DNA of 64,000 nt. Source: JABACD01 sp047639675. Its GTDB lineage: Bacteria; Planctomycetota; UBA1135; GCA-002686595. The notes beneath the pieces were generated by a model that saw only the letters and a program-made list of their open reading frames with translations, was not told the DNA's origin and did no database searches. The DNA lies in NCBI GenBank assembly GCA_047639675.1, contig JBLIOI010000006.1:1-64000 (forward strand). The letters run 5' to 3'. Below are positions 23,337 to 31,679 of this stretch, in pieces. A program made the position numbers and the translations under genes. Every line of letters begins with the position of its first letter. Within the stretch, counting starts at the first letter, position 1.

Positions 23337-24437
23337 ATGAGATTTACAACCATTACCGCCCTTGGCCTGTTCCCTACTCTTTTACTCGCGTGTGGCACCA
23401 GCCATGACTTGATCGAGTTGCGCTACAGCGATGCGGAGCAATTGCGCTTCGTTGGCGGCTTTGAGGACCTGCCGAACGGTATCGAGTTGGCGAAGGGGCA
23501 GTGGGAGTTTTGGTACTCGAACGGCAAGCGCCAGGCGCTGGGCAGTTACGAGGATGGCTCACTTCCTAATCCGACGGACCTGAACCTTAGCTCGACGGAC
23601 ATTCCGCGCGTGGGCCGTACCGGAGCCTGGGAATTCTGGCGCGAGTCCGGCGTTCTGCGTTCTGAGGGCGAGTACTTCGATGGCCACAAGCACGGGCACT
23701 GGCAGACCTATTGGAGCGACGGAACCTTGCAGTCCGAAGGCGACTTTCAAGAAGGCGAGGCCGTTGGAACGCACAGATCGTGGTACTTGAGCAGCCTCCG
23801 TGAAAGCGAGGTGAACTACCAGGATGGCTTGAAACACGGCGTAGCCCGTGAATGGAGTCGAGAGGGTGCGCTCATCCAGCGCGGCTCCTACTTCGCAGAT
23901 CAGCGAGTGGCAAGCCACACGGTTTGGGATCAACTTGGGAATATGCGCGAACAGGCGGAGTACGTAGACGGCTACTTGAACGGGATACGTTCCCTTTGGG
24001 ATGAGGCCGGTTGCTTGGCCTGGTCCGCGAACTACCGTGGCGGAGTTCAGCACGGTGCGTTTCGACTCTATTATCCCTCGGGCGGAATTCGTCAACAGGG
24101 CGACTATCTCGGCGGAGAGCAGAACGGCATGCTTTCCTCTTATGATGAAAGCGGCGCGTGTCAGTGGGAGTTCGAATTCGTGGCTGGTGACCAGGCCGGC
24201 GGGCGTACCCATTGGTTCGCCGGAGGACAGAAGCGCTCCGAGGGCCACTATCGAGATGGCGTGCCCTTTGGCGAGCACCAAGAGTGGTACCCGAGTGGCC
24301 AACTAAAGTCCGTTGGTCACTACGCGGATGGCCGTCCAGTTGGCAATTGGCACGCATGGAATCGAGACGGGACCCTCGATTTGCAGCTCAGCGGAAACTT
24401 CTCTCGCGGCAGCTCTGAGGATAGTTCCGGGCACTAA
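23337..24437 (+). CDS. MORN-variant (YwqK-like) repeat lipoprotein
   Basis: 366 residues; signal peptide ending in lipobox LLAC, Cys19. The mature protein consists of about ten repeats of 22-24 residues with the pattern G.W..Y..G.L...G.Y..G...G, for example GHWQTYWSDGTLQSEGDFQE and GEHQEWYPSGQLKSVGHYAD. These are the MORN_2/YwqK beta-hairpin repeats, giving a long solenoid on the outer face of a membrane. Such proteins are often of unknown function and sometimes serve as antitoxin-like partners; no toxin gene is adjacent. Confidence 0.88.
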   Translation: MRFTTITALGLFPTLLLACGTSHDLIELRYSDAEQLRFVGGFEDLPNGIELAKGQWEFWYSNGKRQALGSYEDGSLPNPTDLNLSSTDIPRVGRTGAWEFWRESGVLRSEGEYFDGHKHGHWQTYWSDGTLQSEGDFQEGEAVGTHRSWYLSSLRESEVNYQDGLKHGVAREWSREGALIQRGSYFADQRVASHTVWDQLGNMREQAEYVDGYLNGIRSLWDEAGCLAWSANYRGGVQHGAFRLYYPSGGIRQQGDYLGGEQNGMLSSYDESGACQWEFEFVAGDQAGGRTHWFAGGQKRSEGHYRDGVPFGEHQEWYPSGQLKSVGHYADGRPVGNWHAWNRDGTLDLQLSGNFSRGSSEDSSGH

Positions 24438-24556
24438 TAGGCTCAGCGCTCTTCCGGTTGCATCGTAAGCTAGGTAATAATCGGGCTGTACGGCAAGAAA
24501 AAGGGGTATTTAGGGTTGGGATTTAGGCCTCTGCTTCGAAGTCTCATTACTCTGTG

Positions 24557-24571
24557 TGGGTCGTCGACCCA
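24557..24571 (+). promoter_or_regulatory. Perfect 15-bp palindrome upstream of the 866-codon gene
   Basis: TGGGTCG-T-CGACCCA, 85 nt before the start of the next gene. It could be an operator; too short a loop for a usual terminator, though a 5-bp stem with CGTCG loop is possible. Confidence 0.3.
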
Positions 24572-24655
24572 GGCAGAATTGGGTTGGCGATTTCCGAATA
24601 AGTTGGAAACTAGCCGGCCAAGTTAAATGGGTCCCCCCGGCGAACCCAGATCGGC

Positions 24656-27253
24656 ATGAGGAGATCACGTGGTATCGGCACCCGCATATTATCGCGGCTG
24701 CTCATCAGTTTTTGTGGATCGAGTGAGGCAATTATCTGCGGACTATTGGTCTGCCTTTTTGCCTCGTGTTCTGGAAGTACAGGAAAAGACACTGGGGCGG
24801 AGGGCGAATCGACAAATTTAGTCTTCGCCGGAAGCTCCGATGATGTCGTTGCCCAACTGTCGATGGCTGCGCCCGACGCGGCCCAATTCGTGTTGCGCGC
24901 GAACGTTCCGCTCCCTCGTCTAATGCATCTGCGCAGCGAGAATATATCGCCGTTCAAAATTCGTTCGAGCACTGGACAGATCTTCGACACTCAAGTTGAA
25001 GTCGTTAGCTACTACCCATTGTTGAGTGATGGCGCAGACGTCGTCGAGATCTTGTCCAAGATCCATCTACCGAAGGGAGTCATTCATGGCGACCGGGTAG
25101 TATTGGATGTAATTTTGGGTGAGAACGTAACTCGTCCGCATCAAATCTCAGAGGCAGTCAGCACCCTGATTAGCGAGCCAGGTTCGTTGACGATTCGCGC
25201 TAGAGATGTCTTTGGCCACAAGTACAGGGCAGACCTCCTCCGGGACGTTCGCAACAACGGCTCAGGTGAGTTGCGAGTGATGCGAGATGGGCAGTTTGCG
25301 CGCCAAGTGCGTACCCATGAGAATTTGGAGCCGGCTACTCCGGCCACGGGTTCGACAGGCACACTACCGCACCTCATGGGGATTCATTCCTATGTTACGA
25401 CTTGGGCAAACGAAGACTTCATCTCGCTAGATCTGCGGGTTCATAACGGACACGACGGACTCGACAAGAAGGATGATGGCGATGACCCGATGGGCAAGGT
25501 TTACTTCAGCGAGCTTGAGATTGTGGTACCTAGGGGCTGGGAACTTCTGCAGAACTACCCGACCCCTTCGACGGGGGATCGCTACGCGGAAAATGATCAC
25601 GAGGTCTTCCCGATTGTCGCGCCCATAAAGAGCGGGGAGTTGCATGTGATGGTCCCGCAGGCGCAGTTTCATCGTCGCTTCGTGCTCATGCGCGATGGGG
25701 CAAGACGCCGGGCAGAGTCTGTACTACGGGAAGAGAGCTTGGCTTTCTGCACCCCTGGAAAGAACACAGATGGGCGCGAGTTCTTTTCCTGGTGGAATGC
25801 TGGTACGTCGCGCTACTGGGCGCAGAACTTGCCGCTTCCGAATCTTAGCTACCTAGAAACACCCGCAGAGTCGCGCGTTGAAGTGCGTTCGGAATTCCTC
25901 GATATCCATTCAGCACTCAAGAGTGGTAATCCCGGACCTTGGCCGATCAACTACGGCGCAATGGGGTGGGCGCACCCGTGGGGAATCAAGACCGGCTCGA
26001 TGCAGGGCGGTTCGGAGATCTTCTACTGCGATGGAATCAAGGCCGCTTGGGGCGCATCGCATCTGGGGTACCGATCCTTTCAAATGTCCCATCGCATGTA
26101 CACGGAGCGCCACAAGACAGCCCTCTACAATTTGAGCGGTGACAGCTACAAGCTGGAAGACTGGATCGTTGAAGGGGTGGACGGTGATTATCTACCCACT
26201 TGGATCTTCATGGTCCCGTGGCTGTTCCTCGGTGATCCGTTCGGCTTTACAACGGCGCCTACGTTCCAAGTGGATGCGGTAGCGAATCAGGGAAGGCAGC
26301 CAGGCTACGAAGCAGAACTCTCGCAGTTCGAGTGGATCGATGCCCAACACCTGACACGTTACACGCGTTCTGCAAAGGTGCTCGCTTGGCTTGGCAACGA
26401 CGCCATCGCTAAAGATGACCTACGCTTGCAAGCTGAACTGTGTCGAGCCACTTATTCTAAACTGCCCCAGAATGAGCTTGGCTTCGGTATCGCGACGGGC
26501 CAGTACGTGGACCGCAAGTATGTAGTGTCTAATCCCCACGATGGATTTGTCGTCGATCGCGGCGAGGGCTGGATTCTCGACACGGTCGCATCGGCCTATG
26601 CTCTGGCTGATCCGGCCTGGCGTGCGCGTGTTCGCCCGTGGTTTAAGGATGTCATTCAGGTGATGCTCGCCGGGCAGTCCAACTGCAGCGGTACGATCAT
26701 GTCAAAACCGAACCTGGCGCACTTTGACGGGCAGTACCGCTTCGTTCAGTCGATCAGTGAATGCATCATTCAGAATGGTCTATGGGGTGTGCGCGAGTCA
26801 GTTTTCGCTACGGCAGATGACTCGCTGACGGATGAAATCAACATCATCTTGAGGAAGTCTACCGGCGCAATGATCAGCGAGAACATTTGGAATGAACAGG
26901 AGGATGCTCCGCACTTCTACACGGCGCTGGGCCCCTATGATCAGGCGCTTGCGAGCTTCTGTGGTTGGGTTCCCTCTGATGGTATTGAAAGTTACGACAA
27001 CTATCAGACCTGGAACATGTTCGTGTTCGGCTTCCTGTTGACTGAAGATGATCGCTTCATCCTCAAGGCGCGCCTGATGGCCGGCGGAGAACTTTCGGCG
27101 GAGTCGATTGGCCAGGGGAACCACCCCGGCGAATTGGAGACGCGAGCGGGCATGATCTCCTTCCTTCAATCAGATTTATTCCAGTTGGGCGATTTCAGGA
27201 AGGCCCAGACGGGGGCCGGGTCGCCCCAGGTGGAATCTACTCCGGGTCACTGA
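24656..27253 (+). CDS. Large exported lipoprotein of unknown function
   Basis: 865 residues. The long N-terminal signal ends with lipobox FASC, Cys38. Residues about 60-360 are beta-rich (VPLPRLMHLRSENISPFKIR, YVTTWANEDFISLDLRVHNG), like the N-terminal sandwich of polysaccharide lyases or glycoside hydrolases. The C-terminal half is helix- and aromatic-rich (MGWAHPWGIKTGSMQGGSEI, EGWILDTVASAYALADPAWR, FYTALGPYDQALASFCGW), suggesting an (alpha/alpha) toroid. The combination is reminiscent of carbohydrate-active enzymes, but I recognise no family or catalytic residues. No operon partners. Confidence 0.6.
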   Translation: MRRSRGIGTRILSRLLISFCGSSEAIICGLLVCLFASCSGSTGKDTGAEGESTNLVFAGSSDDVVAQLSMAAPDAAQFVLRANVPLPRLMHLRSENISPFKIRSSTGQIFDTQVEVVSYYPLLSDGADVVEILSKIHLPKGVIHGDRVVLDVILGENVTRPHQISEAVSTLISEPGSLTIRARDVFGHKYRADLLRDVRNNGSGELRVMRDGQFARQVRTHENLEPATPATGSTGTLPHLMGIHSYVTTWANEDFISLDLRVHNGHDGLDKKDDGDDPMGKVYFSELEIVVPRGWELLQNYPTPSTGDRYAENDHEVFPIVAPIKSGELHVMVPQAQFHRRFVLMRDGARRRAESVLREESLAFCTPGKNTDGREFFSWWNAGTSRYWAQNLPLPNLSYLETPAESRVEVRSEFLDIHSALKSGNPGPWPINYGAMGWAHPWGIKTGSMQGGSEIFYCDGIKAAWGASHLGYRSFQMSHRMYTERHKTALYNLSGDSYKLEDWIVEGVDGDYLPTWIFMVPWLFLGDPFGFTTAPTFQVDAVANQGRQPGYEAELSQFEWIDAQHLTRYTRSAKVLAWLGNDAIAKDDLRLQAELCRATYSKLPQNELGFGIATGQYVDRKYVVSNPHDGFVVDRGEGWILDTVASAYALADPAWRARVRPWFKDVIQVMLAGQSNCSGTIMSKPNLAHFDGQYRFVQSISECIIQNGLWGVRESVFATADDSLTDEINIILRKSTGAMISENIWNEQEDAPHFYTALGPYDQALASFCGWVPSDGIESYDNYQTWNMFVFGFLLTEDDRFILKARLMAGGELSAESIGQGNHPGELETRAGMISFLQSDLFQLGDFRKAQTGAGSPQVESTPGH

Positions 27254-27267
27254 TTGGGTCGGAGCTT

Positions 27268-27699
27268 CTAACCAAAGGCTTGACCAAAGGTCCACTCGAC
27301 GGAATTGTTGTCGGGGTCGACCACTTCAAAAATGTACCCGACCTGCTCATCTACGTAGGTGGGCGGGAAGAGAACACGAACGTTTTTCTCGCGCGCCATG
27401 CGGGCGCGCGTGTCGACCTCTTCGCGTGAGTTACATGCAAAGCCCATGTGTTCGTAGCTGCGTGTTTGGCGCGGAACGAACTTGTGGAATAGCCAAAGCA
27501 GCCAACGCACTCGCGTTGGCTGAATGGCTACTATGGCAAAACCGGGTTGACCTTCGGGCTCGATGAAGGCGATCTCTGATCGCATCAAATCATTACCGTG
27601 GCGACGGGCGATGACCTTGCCGGGCAGAATCGCTTCGTAGAAACGAATCGTCTTCTCGAGATCGTGAACGCGGAATGCAATGTGATCGCAGGTCGGCAT
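27268..27699 (-). CDS. VOC-family (glyoxalase/bleomycin-resistance-like) protein
   Basis: 143 residues. Two beta-alpha-beta-beta-beta modules: CDHIAFRVHDLEKTIRFYEA at the N-terminus and EHMGFACNSREEVDTRARMA in the second half, closing with YIFEVVDPDNNSVEWTFG. His and Glu at the usual metal positions (H6 region and VEW) suit a glyoxalase-type metal site. Members isomerise or cleave small electrophiles or resist antibiotics; the substrate is not readable. It starts 16 nt before the TlpA-like gene's end on the same strand, so they are probably co-transcribed. Confidence 0.85.
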   Translation of the reverse strand: MPTCDHIAFRVHDLEKTIRFYEAILPGKVIARRHGNDLMRSEIAFIEPEGQPGFAIVAIQPTRVRWLLWLFHKFVPRQTRSYEHMGFACNSREEVDTRARMAREKNVRVLFPPTYVDEQVGYIFEVVDPDNNSVEWTFGQAFG

Positions 27700-27714
27700 G
27701 GGTAGTCTTCGACC

Positions 27715-28959
27715 CTATTGCTGGAGAAGGGATTCGATCAGCAGCTCGTAGCGCTCTTTCATGTGCTCGTGTGCAGGGCCCGTCGCCGGTCCGCTGAAGC
27801 CCGTGTGGATCGCACGCACCTGACCCTTGCTATCGATGAAGATTGCCGTTGGAAAAGCTCGGACACGGTCGAGAGCGGGAAAGGCTTGGCTGGCGACCTT
27901 CTTGTCGGCGGTGCCTGCGATAAGGACTGGGTATTGGACGCCGTGGCGTTTGTTGAAGCGTTCAATCTGACGCTTGCTGCGTTCGAAATTGTCATCCATC
28001 TCGAAGGCTAAGCCGAGAACTGAGAGCCCGCGCTCGGAGTAGCGCTTGTCGAGTTCAGCCAAGAAGATTGCTTCGTCGTTGCAGTTGGGACACCAGGTTC
28101 CGAACAAGGTGATAATGCGCGCCTTACCGAGGAATTCCTCGTCCGCCAAACTGCGTGGCTTGTTGGACAAATCGGGGAACACCAAGTCCTTGAGGGCCAC
28201 GCTCCCGGTCCAAGTTGTCAACGCGAAGGAGTCCGGCAGCTTGACGTTCTCGTCACGCTTGGCTCGCCAAGTATCATGCCAAGAATCTCGCGACCAAAAG
28301 TCTCCGACGAGTTCTCCGTCGGAGTTCAATCGAGCTTCGAACAAGAACGCGTGCCCGCCGTCAAAACAGGAGAGCCGCAAGCGCTCGCCATCAAAGGAGC
28401 CCGCAAGATAGCGATAATCGCCGAGCGTCGTCTCAAAGGTCCCTTCCGCGCGCCCGTCGGCGAAGGCCTGAAAGTGGCCGATTGCGATCGACTCATCCGA
28501 CTTGAATTGGACGGCCCAGGGTCCCTCCAGCTTGGCCCGCTCTTCGGCTTCAAGCGCTACCAGCGGGAAGCGTGGCTCTTCTCCGGCGCTGGCTTCCAAG
28601 GTCAAGGTCGCTATTCGATCCTCGCTGATGAACTTCTCCCAGCGGCCGACCATTTGTTGCCCATCGTCGCTCACGTGCAGGAAGAGGTAGGAGTCGTAGG
28701 GCTCGATACGCAGGGTCAAGTCCGCTCCCTCGCGCTTGACTTCCCGAATGCCGATCCGCTCTCTTCCGTTATGGAGCGTGGCGCGCAATTCGTCCCCCAG
28801 ATCCTCGAATTCAAGGCGTAGCGGCAGTTCCCCGCCCGGAGAGCCAAGCACGAGGCGCCAGCTTCGCTCCAGTTCGATTGATGACCTAGGGAATTGCATT
28901 GCGGGGTGTGTCAGGGTCAGGTTTAGCGCGCCTAAGGCGCAGGCAAGGTGGATAATCAT
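27715..28959 (-). CDS. TlpA-like thiol-disulfide oxidoreductase with N-terminal beta domain
   Basis: 414 residues. A short signal-like N-terminus (MIIHLACALGALNLTL) is followed by some 230 residues of antiparallel beta structure (LPLRLEFEDLGDELRATLHN and similar), a Planctomycetota/Bacteroidota-type accessory domain. The C-terminal thioredoxin fold has the redox motif WCPNC in TLFGTWCPNCNDEAIFLAEL and the cis-Pro loop RAFPTAIFIDSKGQV. It should act in the periplasm or at the cell surface as a disulfide reductase or peroxidase. Confidence 0.85.
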   Translation of the reverse strand: MIIHLACALGALNLTLTHPAMQFPRSSIELERSWRLVLGSPGGELPLRLEFEDLGDELRATLHNGRERIGIREVKREGADLTLRIEPYDSYLFLHVSDDGQQMVGRWEKFISEDRIATLTLEASAGEEPRFPLVALEAEERAKLEGPWAVQFKSDESIAIGHFQAFADGRAEGTFETTLGDYRYLAGSFDGERLRLSCFDGGHAFLFEARLNSDGELVGDFWSRDSWHDTWRAKRDENVKLPDSFALTTWTGSVALKDLVFPDLSNKPRSLADEEFLGKARIITLFGTWCPNCNDEAIFLAELDKRYSERGLSVLGLAFEMDDNFERSKRQIERFNKRHGVQYPVLIAGTADKKVASQAFPALDRVRAFPTAIFIDSKGQVRAIHTGFSGPATGPAHEHMKERYELLIESLLQQ

Positions 28960-29072
28960 CGTGGAATGCGCGTTAGCCGGAAATTCCGGCAGCGGTTCAG
29001 ATCGAAACCCCCCCGGGGGAGGTTATGTGCGTATACTCCTGTTCAGCGGCATCCTTAAGAACGCTCAATATC

Positions 29073-31103
29073 ATGCTAATTGAGAGATTACTCCATTCAC
29101 TCGGCGCGACGCTACTCCTAGCCTCCGCGGCGACCGGCGTTCAAACGTCCAGTTCAACTTCGCTTCCAGGGTCCTACCAGACTCAGGACCCAGACGAATT
29201 GCCTACAAACGTCGTGATGATTTTCATCGACGATGTTGGACCGGACCTCTTGCGGATCTTTGACGAGATCAACCTTTATAATGGGGCCTCAGATCCGTTC
29301 ACCGACGGAATCTACATTCAGTCTCCGAACATCGACGCAGCCGCCAAGGCGGGCGTTACCTTCCTCAACGCGTACTCGGTCCCTGTGTGTTCGGCAGCGC
29401 GCTCGTCGCTACTGACCGGCATGCGCACGACGAAAACCGGTGTAGGGAAGGTCATTCGGCCTGATCTGGTTGGGGCTCTGACGGAGTTCGGCGATCCAGG
29501 ATTCGAATGGCCGACACTTGCGCAGGTGGTTCAGTCCCGAGGCGGCCATGCTGGAATCTTTGGCAAGTGGCATCTGGGTTTACATGCAGACAGCCCCGGT
29601 CCCCCGGGAGTCCTCGGCTGGCCCGGAATCCGGCAGCGCGGTCACTGGGACGAAATTTGGTGCACCTTTGCGAACTTGGACATCGAGCCCAAACCGGACA
29701 ATAACCCTGGCTACTACAGCTACTACCATCACGTCGACACGAACGGTACTGGGCAGACCTCGATAGCCACCGAGTATGCGACGACACGGCAATTCTCGGA
29801 CGCATTGCGCTACTGCAATTCAGCTCCTGAGCCCTTCTTTGCGTACATCCCGACTAACGCCTGCCATTCGCCTCTGTTGGAGCTTCCGCCCAGCGAGTTG
29901 GTCAATACGCCCGAATACATGGTCGGGCCGCCGACCTTTCACAAGAACTTCTCGGCTACCCTCGAAGCGTTGGATTCAGAGCTCGGCAAGTTCCTGGATG
30001 GTATGGATGCTGAGCGCAAGGCACGCACGACTTTCATCTTGATGGGAGACAATGGACCGGACGGAACTCTGTTCGAATCCCTGCTCTACGATTCAAATAT
30101 GGACCTCGGGCCAACCTACCGAAGCCTCGTCCAGGATTCCCAAGAGAGATTCAAGCACAGCGTCTACGAAGGAGCTTTGAGAGTTCCGATGATCGCGTGG
30201 GGTAAGGGCGTCGCCGAACCAGGGCGAACCACGAACGCTCTAATCGACGTAACGGACATCTTCCCGACCGTCGCCGAGATTTTTGGAGCGAACCCTGGAA
30301 ACGTCGATGGTGTGTCGTTCAAGAGAATCTTGGACGGGCCGGGCATCGATATCGGGGATCATCAACGTGACCAGATCGTCTCTGACTTCTTCTTTGCGAA
30401 CGGGTACGCGGACGAAGCCACAGACATGCGTCAAATCGGTTGCCAGCAGTACATTAAAGGTGCTGGGCGATTCAAATTGGTGCGCAAGATTGGGCTGCCA
30501 GGCTGGAGTCAGGACTGGAATTTCTTACCCAATCCTGGTGACGTCTGGGACGAGTTCTATCAGCTCTACGACGATCAAGGTAATTCGGTGGACCCGCGTG
30601 AACTGGCCCCATTGGATACGGCTGTTGGCTCCCCATTCCGAGCGCATTACAAGCGGCTGGCTGGTACCCTCGATGAAGCGGTGTTCGATAGTGGACCGAG
30701 CGTCTTTTGCTCCTCCTTGCCCAACTCCTCGGGCGGAAAGGCGCGCATCTCCGCTAATGGAAGCGCGAGCACCTCGGCTGCGGATCTTGAACTTGTCGTG
30801 ACCGTTGCCCCGCCAAATTCGGCGGGCTTCTTCTTCTACGCGTGGTACGAAACGGATGTCCCGCTTGGTAACGGCGTGCTTTGCTTGAGCTCGGGCGGCA
30901 ATGGTTTGCACCGCATGTCGATCATTTCTTCGGGCAACGATGGTGTGTTTACCCATCCGGTTGACTTTGACGAGCTCGCAATCAAGTCGGCAGCGATCGA
31001 CCCCGGATCCACATGGAAATTCCAGGCCTGGTTTAGAGACGTGGCCGCTGGCGGAGCGATGTCCAACACCAGCAGCGCGCTGACGCTGCACTTCGCTCCT
31101 TAA
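29073..31103 (+). CDS. Secreted sulfatase with conserved C-terminal (probable sorting) domain
   Basis: 676 residues from the ATG at 29073, where a signal peptide begins. Sulfatase features: metal Asp pair in VVMIFIDDVGPD, formylglycine site Cys106 in PVCSAARSSLLTG (C-x-A-x-R form), GIFGKWHLGLHAD, and TFILMGDNGPDG for the second metal site. The catalytic part ends near residue 530. The last ~135 residues form a separate beta domain (FCSSLPNSSGGKARIS, VPLGNGVLC, GSTWKFQAWFRD) also found at the end of the FG-GAP protein at 56395. Formylglycine maturation requires a sulfatase-modifying factor not seen here. Probable role: desulfating algal or host polysaccharides. Confidence 0.9.
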   Translation: MLIERLLHSLGATLLLASAATGVQTSSSTSLPGSYQTQDPDELPTNVVMIFIDDVGPDLLRIFDEINLYNGASDPFTDGIYIQSPNIDAAAKAGVTFLNAYSVPVCSAARSSLLTGMRTTKTGVGKVIRPDLVGALTEFGDPGFEWPTLAQVVQSRGGHAGIFGKWHLGLHADSPGPPGVLGWPGIRQRGHWDEIWCTFANLDIEPKPDNNPGYYSYYHHVDTNGTGQTSIATEYATTRQFSDALRYCNSAPEPFFAYIPTNACHSPLLELPPSELVNTPEYMVGPPTFHKNFSATLEALDSELGKFLDGMDAERKARTTFILMGDNGPDGTLFESLLYDSNMDLGPTYRSLVQDSQERFKHSVYEGALRVPMIAWGKGVAEPGRTTNALIDVTDIFPTVAEIFGANPGNVDGVSFKRILDGPGIDIGDHQRDQIVSDFFFANGYADEATDMRQIGCQQYIKGAGRFKLVRKIGLPGWSQDWNFLPNPGDVWDEFYQLYDDQGNSVDPRELAPLDTAVGSPFRAHYKRLAGTLDEAVFDSGPSVFCSSLPNSSGGKARISANGSASTSAADLELVVTVAPPNSAGFFFYAWYETDVPLGNGVLCLSSGGNGLHRMSIISSGNDGVFTHPVDFDELAIKSAAIDPGSTWKFQAWFRDVAAGGAMSNTSSALTLHFAP

Positions 31104-31112
31104 GTCACAACT

Positions 31113-31128
31113 CCCTTGCTGGCAAGGG
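31113..31128 (+). terminator. Hairpin between sulfatase gene and tRNA-Leu
   Basis: CCCTTGC and GCAAGGG face each other with a 2-nt gap (in practice CCCTTG-CTGG-CAAGGG) 10 nt after the sulfatase stop. It is placed to end transcription of the sulfatase gene and, on the other strand, of the tRNA. Confidence 0.45.
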
Positions 31129-31132
31129 TTGG

Positions 31133-31217
31133 TGGTGCGGGAAGGGGGACTCGAACCCCCACGCCTTGCGGCACAAGAACCTAAATCTTGCGCGTCTACC
31201 AGTTCCGCCACTCCCGC
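31133..31217 (-). tRNA. tRNA-Leu (anticodon UAG), CCA encoded
   Basis: Read on the minus strand it starts GCGGGAGTGGCGGAACTGG, has the long leucine-type D loop, anticodon stem CAAGA/TCTTG around TTTAGGT (anticodon UAG, reading CUA and CUG codons), a class II variable arm (GTGCCGCAAGGCGT) and T arm GGGGGTTCGAGTCCCCC. The acceptor stem GCGGGAG/CTTCCCGC-type pairing is followed by A and an encoded CCA at 31133-31135. Confidence 0.95.
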
Positions 31218-31254
31218 GTTGGATGGGGAGGATAGCGAGAACTACCGCAGGTTG

Positions 31255-31677
31255 CTAGAGCGGCTCCGTGCCTGAATCGCCGTCGAAAAGTTTGAGGTCG
31301 TCCGTGATTGGACACCAGGAGGGCGCCCGGGCGGAATAGGCGTGTCCGGTGGGCAGCTTATCGAGCGGGTCGAGCAGGTTGGCGACCAGCAAGTGAACTT
31401 CATCCGCCCAACGCGGCGCTTGGTAGGAGATCGTCGATCCGCAACGTGAGCAGAAGCGTCGGGTGGCGCCGGTTTCTGAGACGAAGTTTGTCAAGCAGGA
31501 TTCTCCTCCAGCGAAGCGTACGGCTTGGGCCGCGAAGCCTGCGTAGGTGACGATTCCAGCACCCTGGGAGCGTCTACAGGCCTCGCAGTGGCAGTGGCCT
31601 ACCCACTTGCTTGGCAGGTTCGCTTCGTACTGAACTTGGCCGCAGTAGCAGTTGCCGCGCACCTTCTCGCCGTCCAT
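31255..31677 (-). CDS. GFA (CENP-V) domain zinc protein
   Basis: 140 residues from the ATG at 31677, directly after the ClC stop at 31680. Zinc ligands of the GFA fold are present: NCYCG, HCHCEACR and FCSRCGS. The family is named for glutathione-dependent formaldehyde-activating enzyme (Gfa), though many members only bind zinc. It is separated from the class III alcohol dehydrogenase by 3.8 kb, so a link to formaldehyde is possible but unproved. Coupled translation with the ClC gene is likely. Confidence 0.85.
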   Translation of the reverse strand: MDGEKVRGNCYCGQVQYEANLPSKWVGHCHCEACRRSQGAGIVTYAGFAAQAVRFAGGESCLTNFVSETGATRRFCSRCGSTISYQAPRWADEVHLLVANLLDPLDKLPTGHAYSARAPSWCPITDDLKLFDGDSGTEPL

Positions 31678-31679
31678 GG

